Numbered from the stretch's first letter, positions 22,633-34,031 are shown. The stretch: 64,000 nt of DNA from Limnomonas spitsbergensis (GCA_037349105.1 JAYJMM010000078.1:310001-374000); one strand, 5' to 3'. The notes: generated by a model from the letters alone, not told the origin. Made by a program: numbers and translations.

Positions 22633-23430
22633 TTAGTCGAACAGGGAGAATCCCATGTCCTCGTCAGACTCCTCCTTCTTCTCCTCCTTCTTGGGGGCAG
22701 CGGCAGGTGCGGCGGCACCGGCGGCAGCGGGTGCAGCGGCACCTCCAGCAGCAGGGGCAGAGGCTGCGCACAGGTACATGCATGGGCAGCCGAGCGATCA
22801 GTACCGTGTTCAGTGACAGGTGGGTATCATTTGTCCGCACAAACCAAGGGTCATGACAGGGTAAAGCAAAAAGCCGGGCAAAGAGTACCACTTCACTAGG
22901 CCATCAGAGGGTCACATATCCCAAGTACATGTAAAAGCTTTGCCTCTGAGGGATAACCTCACACCCATGCACATGTGCCTTTTGAGCAGGGCCCAGATGT
23001 GTAACGACATTCACCCATGCACACGTGGAGAAACCCAGATTCTGGCAGGCCTGCATGGCATGCATGGCTCGTGCAGAGCCGAGCTCAGCATTCTATGATT
23101 CTTGAGCTTGCTCAGGACCCTTACCAGCACCAACGTTGGTGATCAAGTCCTCCACGCTCTTCTTTGCGAACAGCTTGGCGAACAGACCGGGCCAGTAGGG
23201 CTCCACCACAACATTGGCGGCCTTGGTCAGGGCCAGCAGGTTGTCGGCAGTGATCTCGAGGCCGTCATCGGCCAGGATCAGGGCCTGCGCGTGATGGGCA
23301 ACAACGTCAGGAAGTCACAATTTTGGCAGGTACAAACCTGCCTCATTTACGGCGGCGTTTATTAATCATAAATCTATCTGTTTAGATAGATGCTCACCGC
23401 GTAGGTGCAGGCAAGCTCGCTGGCAGACAT
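22633..23430 (-). CDS. 60S acidic ribosomal protein P1, three exons
   Basis: Stalk protein of the large ribosomal subunit, which recruits elongation factors. Exons on the minus strand: 23430-23398 ([11 protein letters not shown]), 23284-23125 ([15 protein letters not shown] through [10 protein letters not shown]) and 22763-22633 (Ala-rich hinge, then [19 protein letters not shown], stop TAA). Donors are GTGAGC and GTAAGG; both acceptors are AG; phases join cleanly (0, then 1). The product is 107 residues, normal for P1. The C-terminal [12 protein letters not shown] is the invariant P-protein tail, and the N-terminal four-helix region has the P1-type [10 protein letters not shown] motif (P2 differs here). 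No damage is visible, so it should be functional. Confidence 0.95.
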
Positions 23431-23632
23431 TTTCCGAAGGGTATTAAGCTCTGCAACGGGCAGGGACGGGGGCAGAAAATCAGCCAAGAGCTTGTGTGCA
23501 TCGTTCCGCTGACAATTCCAAGTCCATCAAAGTAAACAGTATTTAATGAAGAGAAGTCATTCGTCGATCTCTAAAACCAGCTCAAGAGGAGTGGCAACGT
23601 TGCGACCAGCACAGGCAGATTAGAGGAGGCTC

Positions 23633-23824
23633 TCACCAAGGAGCACCAACAGAAGAAATGACAGGGTTCGAAAGGAGGACGAGAACGTGGAGCAGCCGGC
23701 GTTTTAGGAACAGCTCCGAAGCCGGAGGGTATTGTTTCTGGACGAATTCTCTACCTTCAACGATCACCCAGTTGAGGAGGGACTGCACTCCGCGCTTGAT
23801 CGGCGAGATAATCTGACCTGACAT
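23633..23824 (-). CDS. Small hypothetical protein
   Basis: A 63-codon frame starting at the ATG for MSGQIISPIKRGVQSLLNW, about 200 bp upstream of the P1 gene on the same strand. The first half looks like an amphipathic helix. The middle (GREFVQKQYPPASELFLKRR) is basic and the end is hydrophobic. The amino-acid mix is typical of coding DNA. A possible donor (GTAGAG) after VIVE suggests it might instead be a first exon. An in-frame upstream Met extends it to 117 codons, but with less plausible sequence. Function not recognised. Confidence 0.4.
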   Translation of the reverse strand: MSGQIISPIKRGVQSLLNWVIVEGREFVQKQYPPASELFLKRRLLHVLVLLSNPVISSVGAPW

Positions 23825-24600
23825 AGACAACAGGGGATGGACACAGCTGTTTTCGGCAGAGCCCTCCCGAGCGGCCGAAGGTCGCGGGGGCGATGCCCCC
23901 AGAGTCACCCCGTTTCCGTCCGTCTGTCTGTCCGTCAGCCCGATGTTTCTGGAACGTACCGGAAACTTAACGTTGTACAGCGCCAATCAACTAGCTACAT
24001 TTATTAAGGTTATTCCAGTCAGACCTCAAAGGCCGAGGTGCAGAAATGAGAAACTCAGCTACCAAGGCTGGATGTCACAGCGGATGACGTAAGGTGTCAC
24101 GCGACAGCTGCAACTTCGCTTCTCTATGCGCAATTCGATACGCATCATTAACAACACGCACTTGGCCAGCGATAGAGTTGTGACAAGTATTTTAAAATCC
24201 TGCAACATGGCGACAGGGTTTGCATGGGGTCCAGGTGACCCCGTCCGCACCTGCACCTGCCCTCTCAAAAGTCACACACCCGACTGCTCTGCCGTTTTTC
24301 GTGCTGCGCAGCAGCACCTCTGATTACTTGTCCTCAACCTTGACACCGCATACCGATCAACAGGCAGCTTCTTTGTTAGAGCATGCTGACCACCCCATGT
24401 TATCCACCATGATGCAGACAGGCTTGCCATTGTTGGTGCCGGTTTAGCCTTGCAATACCTGTAAAACCTGGTCTGAGCCAGTTCAAGCTGCATGGGAGTG
24501 GTCCAGGAGCTTTGTCAGTTTGTCACGTTGGCGGGGTAAACATTCCAGTGCTAGCCAGGACATGCTTAGACGGCATTCAGAAACACATCTTTGGAGGTTT
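23825..24600. other. No gene recognised
   Basis: A tract with three CGTCTGTC/CGTCCGTC-like words near 23915-23937 sits beside a CGCGGGGGCGATGCCCCC hairpin-like sequence near 23882-23899. Otherwise only short frames. Confidence 0.35.
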
Positions 24601-24639
24601 CAAATAGCAAGTCCTGATGCCTCAAGGCACCCGTGCCCG

Positions 24640-25135
24640 CCCTACTAAATGCACAACTGACACTCGAGGACGGCGCAGCGGTCAGCAGCGTTACGGACGG
24701 TGCTGCCAACGGTGTTGGGCAAGGGGAGATGGCGAGCCTGTGGAGGATGCGTTGCATGTCTGCTTCCAGTGCCCTAGCGTGAAGGAGAGGCTTAGGGAGA
24801 GAGGTTGGGCAGGCCCCACGGAAGACGTCACAGACTTTCAACAGCTGTACCAGGGCAGGCTTGGATGGGAGGCTCTGTCTTTTGTTGAGGACGTCGTTCG
24901 CTTTGTTGAGGCCTAATTTTGTTGTTTTTCTTTGCCTTCTTGGGGAAAAGGCTTGAGAGGGGCAAGGTTTACTTCGGGCTGCCTTTTCCTTTGGGGGGGA
25001 GGTAGTTCTTTCCTTTGTTTTCTTCTCCTTCTTTCCCTCTTAACTGAAGTTTATTTTCTTCCAACGAGACAGTTGGGCGCCCACGCGGCCGAGCCATTAT
25101 GAGCAGGGCCCTGAGGTGTTATGTTATTGACTAAC
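24640..25135 (+). mobile_element. Non-LTR retrotransposon 3' end (best copy)
   Basis: The first about 275 bases encode a C-terminal protein piece with CCQRCWARGDGE, DALHVCFQC and ending GRLGWEALSFVEDVVRFVEA, stop near 24914. A C-x2-C...H...C cluster near the C terminus is typical of LINE proteins. The 3' untranslated part follows: CTTTGCCTTCTTGGGG, a GGGCTGCCTTTTCC block, a pyrimidine-rich stretch, then GCCCACGCGGCCGAGC, AGCAGGGCCCTGAGG and GTTATGTTATTGAC. This end block recurs at least ten times in the window, both orientations, and marks independent 5'-truncated insertions. No reverse-transcriptase domain is in the window. Confidence 0.8.
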
Positions 25136-25194
25136 AAGCATGTGCCTGGGGGACACCTTCGTTCGATGCGCAGCTTTGGAGCACTAGCACTTTC

Positions 25195-25475
25195 GGCCCT
25201 GATAGGACAGTGCTGAAGCGTGTTCAAAAATCCAAACTTTTGGGCATCATTCAGCACGAGAGCGGTCGCATGAAGAAGGCCATGCAAGGAAGTGGGCCAC
25301 CTCTGGCTCCTGCGCTGCAGCGCGTCCGCCGTATGGCAGCCAAGGTGCGCCTGAGGCATCATTGGCCAACTCGCATCCGGCTAGTGGCCACATAAGCAGC
25401 GCCTGCAGCCAACCACGTGATGTGGTATGGGCCCCCGAGCTTCATATCAGCATGGCCCACAGGCGTAACGTCATT
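25195..25475 (+). other. Possible coding fragment plus LINE end motif
   Basis: A short frame (25210-25395) reads KRVQKSKLLGIIQHESGR and then a basic stretch to LRHHWPTRIRLVAT. It has a coding-like composition but no recognised family. A degraded LINE end motif (GCATGGCCCACAGG, CGTAACGTCATTAA) follows at 25440-25475, so the fragment may be retroelement-derived. Confidence 0.3.
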
Positions 25476-26304
25476 AATATGTTGTCAGGTGTAGCGCTCC
25501 CTCATTCATTACAAATCTCTCATACCGGTAGTCAGCAGGAATCAAGAGCCCAGTCCTGCGCAAGCCTCTGATTCAGAGGGATAAGGTTTGAACATAACTG
25601 AAGGCACATATAACCCGGCCGTCAACCCAATCGATAGCTCCGGAAACACGTGCCTGCTACTCTCCTAGTGGTCTAAGTTCTGCATCCCACTCAGTGCATG
25701 AGAGGGTGCACGCACTCAAGCGTTGCACACATTTATAAGTATACTCACCAGCAAGGACTCAAGTCTTAAGCATTGCAGGCAAGCAGAAAAGGAGACGGCA
25801 TTCAGAGCAACATGCATCTGCCTCGGCTCCTACATGTCATCAGACTGCGTGCCCCACTGCCTAGCAGTTCAGGACCCATAAAATAATATATTGCGTAGCC
25901 TCAGGCGATAGCTTCAGGCCCATGTGGAATAAGCCATCGTTAAGCACACATGCATGCCCTTTGTGTACTGCGAACACTCCTCTTGGACAGGACAGACAAG
26001 AAATGCACCGGAGCAAGCGGCACACCTGTGCTCCTCATTATCTGATAATGATGCATCCCCTCATGTAATCTTCTAACATGCTTTGCTGAACATACCTGGC
26101 AGGTTGACTGGCGCCTGGCATTGCCATCGGTTATTTGAAGCACCAGGCTTACAGCCCCCGACAGGGCTATGTCCAGATTGTCCCCTCAGAATCTTGCCAC
26201 CACTTCATCACCCAACGGGGGGGAAGGGGCCCTGAAGGTGCAATATCCTTCCATTGCGACATCTGAGTCACACCTGTTTCATCACTGTCCCAAAGACGGC
26301 CTCA

Positions 26305-26385
26305 CACAGTTTGTCACGAACTCACGATGAACCCAAAGTGTGACACATGGGCCAAAAGTGTGACACATGAGCTTGAAGTGTGAAA
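26305..26385. repeat. 22-bp tandem repeat, three copies
   Basis: Three units around AAGTGTGACACATGRGCC. No coding sense. Confidence 0.75.
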
Positions 26386-26429
26386 CGGCGATCAGCCCAG
26401 GACAGCGCCTGGTTGTGATAGCCGGGTCC

Positions 26430-26712
26430 TTCACCTGAAGAAGCCTTTGGTGCCTTGGAGGATCCTGACGGGGACCCCTGGGGCGTCTCATGAGTCACGA
26501 TGCCTGTGGTCCCTTCAAAGGATCCGCCGGGGACACCCGAGACGTCTCACAAGTCACAAAGCCTGTGATCCCTTGGAGGATCCGCCGGGGACTCCAGGGG
26601 CGTCTCACGAAGCCTGTGATCCTTGACAAGACCCGCCTAGGACAAAAGAGATGTCTCACGAGGCCTTTGGTCCTTTGGAGGGCCCGCAGGGCACACCAGA
26701 GACGATGCTGGA
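26430..26712. repeat. Tandem repeat of about 60-70 bp, four to five copies
   Basis: Units contain GGAGGATCCGCCGGGGAC, GCGTCTCACGA and AAGCCTGTGATCC. Copies begin near 26430, 26500, 26560, 26620 and 26660 with growing divergence. Confidence 0.8.
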
Positions 26713-26719
26713 GGCAAAG

Positions 26720-27380
26720 GACACTCCGCAAACCACAGCAGTCATAACTCCGACCGCAACCTGCACAAGGAGAGGGAGGCATCGCTTTAAGCAACAAACT
26801 ATTTATTTCCTGGAGCGCGAATGCGAAACGACGTATGTGACCTCCGGTGATAAAGATTACAAATAAATAAGAGACGAAAGTTTGTACTGTAGATTTGATT
26901 TGCCTTCCCTCATAATTAATGCTGTTTGGGGTTGAGGGATCCATGGATTTACTAATGATCGATTTTCGACGCCAGTTTTCAGTCGGAAATTAAGAGTTTT
27001 TGTTGGCCCTTTTCTTAAAGGCAGCATAAAAAGAAATAGGTTGTTCATGCCAAGGGGAGGCAAATCAAATCTTTGGTCTACCTAGGCGAGGAAGCTGACA
27101 TTGTAAGTAATATCAGGTGATGTAACTTATGACAGTGCGAAACACCGCCATGCTTTTTCCCAAAGCGATCTATCCCCTTCCAACAATATCAAACGTCCTG
27201 CATAATGTGCGGCAACACGTCACCGAACCCAGCTCAGCAGCCTGAGGACACGGCATTCCCACGGAGCGGATTCCCTGCTCTCTATGCACGTCCTAGACGA
27301 GGCACTCAGCGACGGTGGCCGCGCACCCTTTGTTTCAGGGCGCATCAGCAACACTTCAGGTGCAACCCCGCCTAAGGCCG
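26720..27380. other. No gene seen
   Basis: Short open frames only; AT-rich around 26860-27110. Confidence 0.4.
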
Positions 27381-27385
27381 TGGGG

Positions 27386-27512
27386 ACTTGGAACAGCAAG
27401 CCCTGCTGCTGCTGGCGCCATCTACCGTAGGCAGATTAAGGTTTGGTCTCAACTGGCCCCGTGGTAACCACCCGGCAGCCTTCCCCAGGTGGTCTCATGC
27501 GCACCATAATAA
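27386..27512 (+). mobile_element. SINE/MITE-like element
   Basis: Full family order: GCAAGCCCTGCTGC, CCGTAGGCAGATTAAGG, TTTGGTCTCAACTGGCCC, CACCCGGCAGCC and GGTGGTCTCATGCGCAC. Confidence 0.75.
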
Positions 27513-27887
27513 ACACCGTGATGTAGTCCCATGCTGTGACCAGCATAAGAAGCTACCTCTTTCCTCGCCCCACAGTTGTTCATCCATGCATTCGTTTTGT
27601 GCAGGCAGACTTGTGGGCAGCAGACAGGCCCTGCTGTTTTCTGCAGTACCTGCGGCTTGCCTACCGCTGTTTATGATTTCAGGATACCGTAGTCACGGAC
27701 GTATTTCATTGCTTTGATCGTTGTTCAGGGAGCAACGAAATCAATTGTGAAAATGTTTCGAACTGAAATTTTGCATGTCAAGGGGCAACGAATAAAAAAA
27801 GCCAAAACAGCGACTTTTTAAGCAACAGGGAACATCGAAAACAACGAAACACGTCCGTGACTACGGTTTACCTCTTTTACCTCCGTC

Positions 27888-28002
27888 TACGGCCAGGTGC
27901 AGCAAGGTGCCTGTTGCTTGGGCCATAGGCCGTAGCCCAGTCAAGGTTTTGCCTCCATCCCCCCAGTCTTGGCCTGCCAAAGACGTTCCGGGGCGCACTG
28001 AA
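27888..28002 (+). mobile_element. SINE/MITE-like element
   Basis: Diverged copy with GGTGCAGCAAGG, TTGGGCCATAGGCCGTAG, AGTCAAGGTTTTG and the terminal GGGGCGCACTGAA. Confidence 0.65.
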
Positions 28003-28284
28003 TCAAACACGGGCCTGCCCACCTGGACAGGGAGAGGCAGCACCGCCAGCACGCAGCGCTTCACCAAGTAGGCGCCCGCTCCCAGGACTGACAGGAAGGC
28101 ACCGCAGCAAGCCGCGCTCACCACCATCTGCTTCCACCTCATGTCCATGGGGTAATCGAACTCTGGCACTGCCTCCTGGCGCAGAGCTGGCAGGCCTGGG
28201 AGGACAAGCGAGAAATGCTGCGCTGAAGGAGAGGAGGGGCGGCAACGTCCATGCAGAGTGCAGCCAATGCCAATTCTTAGTGCA

Positions 28285-28512
28285 TTTCAGCTACACTTCA
28301 GCTTCACTTCAGCTGCAGTTCAGCTACCGTTTAGCCACACTCAAGCTACACTTCAGCTACATCCCGGCCCGCGGACAAGGGTATCTGGGACACCCCCTGC
28401 TGCTTGGACCACCGGGGCCATAGGGCCGATCATGGTTTAGTCCCGAGGGTTGGGGGTTGGTTGGGACCAACCCAGCACGCCCTCCCCAAAAGTGGTCTGG
28501 TGCGCACTAAGA
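28285..28512 (+). mobile_element. SINE/MITE-like element with expanded TTCAGCTACA flank
   Basis: The left flank holds several loose copies of CTTCAGCTACA. The body has CTGCTGCTTGGACCACCG, GGTTTAGTCCC and the terminal AGTGGTCTGGTGCGCACTAA. Confidence 0.7.
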
Positions 28513-28557
28513 GTACCACACTAAATGCACCATAAACACCGGCTTTAAGAAACACCG

Positions 28558-31500
28558 CTACACATAGAATGACACAGATGCTCTGATACTGTGGCCCAGC
28601 TCACTCGCTACGTCCGCGCCGTAGACCTCCGTCCACATCACGTCCCACACCTTCATCACCTGCAAACAGATAGAAGCTGATGAGAAGCTGCAATCAGTGT
28701 GCGCCGTCAGGCAGCCAACACTGGGCTGATGGGGACTAAACCTTGACAAGCCTGCCGCCAATGTCCGACCTGGATCACCCTTATGTGAACAGTGGTGCTG
28801 ATAGCCCGACACCAAGCCCGACACCAAGCCCTGCCGGAGCTGCATCACCCTTATGTGAACAGTGGTAAGATAGCCCGACACCAAGCCCTGCACCAAGCCC
28901 TGCCGGAGCTGCATCACCCTTATATGAACAGTGGTGCTGATAGCCCGACACCAAGCCCTGCCGGAGCTGCATCACCCTTATGTGAACAGTGGAGCTGATA
29001 GCCCGACACCAAGCCCTGCACCAAGCCCTGCCGGAGTTGCATCACCCTTATATGAACAGTGGTGCTGATAGCCCGACACATTGCCCGCAGGTCCACAGCA
29101 GACAGCCTTCAGCCCAGCCCACCTTGGCTGAAAATGTCTCAAAGTCCGGATAGTCTTTGCTCTCAATGAGGTCAGAGAAACCAGTGACCAGCGTGGCTCC
29201 GAATCCAGCGCACATCCGCTTCTCAGAGAGCACAAACTCCTTTCCCCGCGTTATGATGATCTGGATCGGGAGCTGCCGGCTGTGCGCGTAGTAGAGCATG
29301 CCGCGCTTCAAGGGCAGGTAGGACGTCTTAGTGCTGCGATGGCCTGTTGCATGGGTGGGTTACATCCGTTGTTAGAGCCTCGAAGGTTCAGGTTTTAGGG
29401 TTGGGCCGCATGTGTCCTGGGGTCTCAGGTTACAGGGTTTCTGAACATCTGCTCTCCCATTCCAGATTTCATGGCTTATACACATCTGTTCACAACGTTT
29501 TAGGCCTACAGGTTTGCAAACATCTGTCCACTGGCACTTCTGGATATAGAATGCAGGGTTTTGGACGAATGTGCTTGTTTTTCTGAAGTGTTTTGGTCAG
29601 CACTGCCCTCGGTGCTTCAGTTAATTGAGGCTTGTGCGCATCTGTCCTTGCATTTCAGGGTTGAGGGCTTTCACATACCTCATATCCGTCCCAGAAGGGA
29701 GCACTCACCCTCGGGGTATACCAAAAGGCTCGGCACGATGCTGGAGTCCAGCAGGTCATCAAGCCACTTGTTAAATTTCTGCAAAAACAGCAGATGGCGT
29801 AAGAGTTTGGGTAAAACCAATGTGTCGTCAGATACCTTGCTAACCTTCTGCGGAACTAACGCAGCACATGGTTTAATAGAGTTTGAAAAACAACGACAAT
29901 TCTTTAAGCCCATGCTTCGATTCCTGCGGAAAATCTTAAAATGACATGATTAAATACCAAAACCCTTAACCCTAAACTAGGTTAATATAAGAACGACAAA
30001 TATTAACGTAAAATATTTAAATGGTATGATGAAATACCGGTTACATGGCAGCGATCAACAGTCTCTGGTTTGAATACCGGTAAACAGGAGGAACAGGACA
30101 TAACCCTCAAAAGACTCCGGGGCGTCAAAATAACTTTTTTGTAATCCTGATTTAATATCCTCCCCACTACTGTCCAGGCTTCGTACTTGCACCTAGCTTG
30201 GACCGATGAGACAGAAAGTCAATCAGCAGGGCTGCGTGGACCTGCCCCCAATTATGGAGTTCACGCACCCTGCTACATTTATCTCCCTTAAGGGCTTAGG
30301 GTGTAGGGTGTACACCCTAAACCCTGGCCAGTGTCTATTGAGGTGTGCACCCCTGCGGTAGGTCACAGGTCACAGGTCATAGCCTCATAGGTTATAGGTC
30401 GCATGTCACTGGTCACTGGTCAGTCGCCATTTGGCCGATGGGGACCAAATCTGGGGCAGCCAACGCCTGAGGCCGAGGCATCAATGATTGCTGAGTTGCC
30501 GCTTAAGGACCAGTGCTGTGTCTGCTTATCCTGCATGACTCCCCTTCTCAACCTATCCAACTTAGCATGCACATGAACCCACAGGCAGAGGATGCATCAA
30601 GGTGCGCAGATTCAAAAAGCTGCCGGTGTCTTGTCTGCTTATCCTGCATGACTCCCTTCTCAACCTATCCAACTTAGCATGCACATGAACCCACAGGCAG
30701 AGGATGCATCAAGGTGCGCAGATTCAAAAAGCTGCCGGTGGCTTGTCTGCTTATCCTGCATGACTCCCCTTCTCAACCTATCCAACTTAGCATGCACATG
30801 AGCCCACAGGCAGAGGATGCATCAAGGTGCGCAGATTCAAAAAGCTGCCGGTGGCTTGTCTGCTTATCCTGCATGACTCCCCTTCTCAACCTATCCAACT
30901 TAGCATGCACATGAGCCCACAGGCAGAGGATGCATCAAGGAGCGCAGATTCAAAAAGCTGCCGGTGGCTTGTCTGCTTATCCTGCATGACTCCCCTTCTC
31001 AACCTATCCAACTTAGCATGCACATGAGCCCACAGGCAGAGGATGCATTAAGGTGCGCAGATTCAAAAAGCTGCTGGTGGCTTGTCTGCTTATCCTGCAT
31101 GACTCCCCTTCTCAACCTATCCAACTTAGCATGCACATGAGCCCACAGGCAGAGGATGCATTAAGGAGCGCCGGCTGTTGCTTGCCTGCTTATCCTGTAT
31201 CGCGCCCCTTTTGAACAAGATGATGCCTTTCAGGACGCCGACTGATGTCATGAAGAAAGGAAAGACGAAGAAGACCAGAGACCTGCATACGCAAGGGCCA
31301 GGGTCAATGTTTATTAAATGATTTCCAGGCTGGGCAAGGTCAGTTTTAAATTAAGTTTTTATAGGATGGGCCGGGCAAATGTTTCATGGTCCTCAACGAT
31401 TCCCAGGATTCTTTTCCAGTACAACGATCCCGTGCAAGCCCGCCGCAGGCATGGATTTCCTCACAGTTTTGTTCCTCTGGATATTTGTCCAGCTACTTAT

Positions 31501-33771
31501 TGCGGTACTTTCCGCGGCGCACTTTCACCCGCTTCGATTGTCCGTCACGTTCTTGGTAACGTTCTTCGGTACGAGTCGTATCCTCGTATCATGCACTCTC
31601 CATAAGATACAGTTGGCCCGGGGATAGCCTGGTCACCCACAAAACTGGCAAGAAAGAAAGGAAAGCACGCCCCCCTAGGAGCGTGCGGGTGAAGGGAGTA
31701 GCGCAGGGGCCCAAGCCACATCCGCACGGTCACCCCCCACCGGCATAACTGCATCGCAGCCGTGCGTGCCCCCTCTTGGCAGCCGCATGATGGCTGGTGT
31801 TACTCCCCAGCTCGATTTTTCGTAACTCGGCTGCATTATCAGCTACGCTCAGGCTGCTGCCCCATTTGTGGCCAGCCTTGCTTGTATGGCCACCAGACGT
31901 AGGCCGGACCAGGTTTGGGCCTAATCGGGCCTTTGGCAGCCGCATGGCGGTTGAAAGTAGCCAGAAAAGAAACACTGCCCACAAAGGGATGGGTCTGGTG
32001 CAGCAACACCCACTGTCCCGCTCACCTGCAGCGTGGGCTCCTGGCCTGGTTTGGTCAAGAAGTGCTCCTTGTCAGCCCAGAGGCGGCTGTCTAAGGGCCT
32101 GCTGAAGGTGGCCTGGTGCGCACTAATATCAACACTGCTACCAGCTGAACCAAGGTCAGCATTTTGGCAGACCAACTACGTGCATTTCAGCTACACTTCA
32201 GCTACACTTAAGCTACATACCTGATAGCCATCTGGGGGACCTGGTGCCTGCAGTTCAAATGCTTGGACCACCAGCCGTAGGCAGTGTTTCTTTTTTCAGC
32301 CACAGGTCCAGCTTCGAAGGGCCGCCACGCGGCCTGATAAGGCCCAAACCTGGACCGGCCTACGTCTAGTGGCCAGAGCAGCAAGGCTGGCCACAAAAGG
32401 GACCTCCGGCCAGCGGCCTGAGTGTAGCTGACATGTAGCTGAGTCACGAAAAAGAAACACTGGCCGTAGACCGGTCAAGGTCCTAATTGGCCCAATGGTA
32501 GCTGCCTGGAAGCCCCCGGAAGGTGATATGGTGCACAATAAGCCTTACATGCAGTGCTGTGCCGATTACGGTCCTTTCAGTGGCTGAATTACGTAGCTGA
32601 GTTTCAGTCACCGTAACATCAAGGGAAATTCAGCTACTGTTACCAGAAAGAGACCGTAATTACTTGCATAATTTCTGAATCACGGCGCCAGTGGCCCAGT
32701 GCAGAACACAGATAGCACGGCATGACGGGATGGACTGACCTGCTCATAGCGGCTGCCGTGCCTTCCGTCAGATAAATGTCGACAAAGAAGTCTGCCCAAC
32801 TGCGGTGGTTACACTGCAAGAGAGAGAGAGAGACGTGTCAAATGCCCATGAACACAAACCGTGGAATGGGCAATCATCTGGACCAACATGCCGGAAGAAG
32901 AGACTTGCAGCCCTGGCCATGCCATGCGGGAAGTGCATGGTTACCAATCTACCATGTCAGGTCAATGAGCAGCCCCGATATTGTGGAATTGGCACGCATT
33001 TGTACCAGCATGCCTGAACGAGAGAAATCTGGCCCTGGCCATACCATGCGGAAGTGCATGGTTACCTTGTCAGGTCAATGAGCGGCCCTAGCAATGTGGG
33101 ATGGGCATGCATCAGGACTAGCATGCTGGAATGAGAGAAGTGCGGCCCTGGCCATGCCATGTGGAGGGTGCAGGGTTACCAAGTCAGGTAAATGAACGGC
33201 CCTGGAAATGTGGTTAGGAGAGTGCATGGTACCATGTCAGGCCAATGTGCAGCCCCCGCAACGCAACGTTGAGCATGCATAAATACCATGTCAGGCTAAC
33301 GTGCGGCCTTGGCTATGCCATTGGGACAGCGCATGGTTACCCCCTGCCAGGCCAGAGAGCGGAGGCCATTCGATATGTAGCGGGCAAGGTTCCAAGTTGA
33401 GGTTATATGCGGCCATGCGGACAGCGCATGGTGGACGTGCCAGCTTGTGGCTGGTCTCCGCAACTCCTCACCAGGTAAATTATCCTCCTGCCCTTCACCA
33501 AAGATTGCCGCCCATGCTTCTTGTACCGAGTCCCGAAAAAGCTGTTCATCATCTCTCCCCTGCGAAGCATGGCGCATGGTTCAGGTCGAAGTTGGTGTGA
33601 AAGTGCATTGTGGAGAGATGAGGCCTACCAGTCATGCATATCTTTCCGTTTTCCGAGCAGGTTGAGGAACTTGACGCGATAAATCAGGGACCCCACTGAG
33701 TTGGACCAGTAGAAGAAGAATACGCAGAACAAGAAATAGGGCATCGCGATCAATTTCGCAAGGAGAGCCAT
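28558..33771 (-). CDS. AGPAT/LPLAT-family acyltransferase, seven exons
   Basis: Membrane acyltransferase of the PlsC/LPAT superfamily, which transfers acyl groups to lysophospholipids. Exons (-): 33771-33629, 33559-33472, 32813-32740, 32098-32026, 29778-29709, 29343-29123, 28659-28558. All donors are GT, all acceptors AG, and the phases agree, giving 256 residues. Exon 1 is an N-terminal membrane anchor (MPYFLFCVFFFYWSNSVGSL). The catalytic HX4D motif NHRSWAD opens exon 3. The second motif PEGHRS is split between exons 5 and 6, followed by LKRGMLYYAHSRQLPIQI and the conserved RMCAGFGATLVTGFSDL. The product is shorter than usual (300-380 residues). The hydrophobic segment expected after exon 3 is absent. 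Exon 4 there lies within a SINE-like element, so a true exon may be missing and exon 4 may be wrong or newly recruited. Skipping exon 4 breaks the frame. Confidence 0.85.
28770..29085. repeat. Intronic tandem repeat of about 55-70 bp
   Basis: Five units in the last intron of the acyltransferase gene, built from GCATCACCCTTATGTGAACA, GTGGTGCTGATAGCCCGACA and CCAAGCCCTGCCGGAG. Units differ in how many CAAGCCC blocks they carry. Confidence 0.85.
29345..29700. other. Intron with TTTAGGG-like words
   Basis: The acyltransferase intron between exons 5 and 6 carries scattered words such as GGTTTTAGGGTTGGG near 29390 and loosely repeated ACATCTGTTCACA blocks. No exon is seen. Confidence 0.4.
30505..31175. 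repeat. 113-bp intronic tandem repeat, about 5.8 copies
   Basis: Units begin GCTTGTCTGCTTATCCTGCA and repeat with a 113-base period (30741, 30854, 30967, 31080). They sit in the large acyltransferase intron between exons 4 and 5. Near-identical copies suggest recent expansion. Confidence 0.95.
31260..31640. other. Intronic segment with a hydrophobic plus-strand frame
   Basis: On the strand opposite the acyltransferase, an ATG at 31451 opens about 58 codons beginning MDFLTVLFLWIFVQLL, a strongly hydrophobic helix. No partner exon or family was recognised. The flanks resemble retroelement ends (ACCAGAGACCTGCATACG). Probably not a gene. Confidence 0.2.
31840..32125 (+). mobile_element. SINE/MITE-like elements flanking and overlapping acyltransferase exon 4
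   Basis: One copy lies at 31840-31975 (CGTAGGCCGGACCAGGTTTG, AATCGGGCC). A second, very diverged, starts with TCTGGTGCAGCAACACCC at about 31992 and ends GAAGGTGGCCTGGTGCGCAC at 32104-32123. Exon 4 of the acyltransferase (32098-32026, minus) falls inside the second copy. Confidence 0.55.
32276..32545. mobile_element. Two SINE/MITE-like copies in inverted arrangement
   Basis: A minus-strand copy at 32276-32444 (GGCCCAAACCTGGACCGGCC, GTCTAGTGGCC) is followed by a plus-strand partial at 32460-32545 (GTAGACCGGTCAAGGTCC, AATTGGCCCAATGG). Both have AAAAAGAAACACTG words at one edge, also seen at 31960, suggesting a subfamily. Confidence 0.6.
32850..33345. repeat. Intronic repeat of about 115 bp, four to five copies
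   Basis: Units contain GGCCATGCCATGCGG, AAGTGCATGGTTACC, TGTCAGGTCAATGAGC and GGCCCT. They fill the acyltransferase intron between exons 2 and 3 and become shorter and more diverged towards exon 2. Confidence 0.85.
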
Positions 33772-33999
33772 GACGTCACTGGAGCAATGGCCGCGACCAG
33801 AGGCCGGAATGGCTGCTTATGGATTATCAGCTATCCAGTTTTCAGATGGTGCCAACTAAAACATTCCTTATGCTTTGAAAGAATCCCGCATTCAGCAAGC
33901 GCTCGGATGTCCTTGATGCGCCCGAGCCCACCCGCCCGACCCCTGTGCCGGAGTCAAGAAGCAGTACAGTTGTACAACGCATACAAGGAGATCAGGGCT

Positions 34000-34031
34000 C
34001 CCAACAACAACAACAACAACAACAACAACAT
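34000..34031 (+). repeat. (CAA)n microsatellite
   Basis: About ten CAA triplets just upstream of the acyltransferase gene. Confidence 0.9.

Noticed and set aside
33296..33577. Minus-strand frame reading GRDDEQLFRDSVQEAW
   Set aside because: The same DNA in another frame is acyltransferase exon 2 (GEMMNSFFGTRYKKHGRQ), which is in phase with exons 1 and 3 and fits the family.
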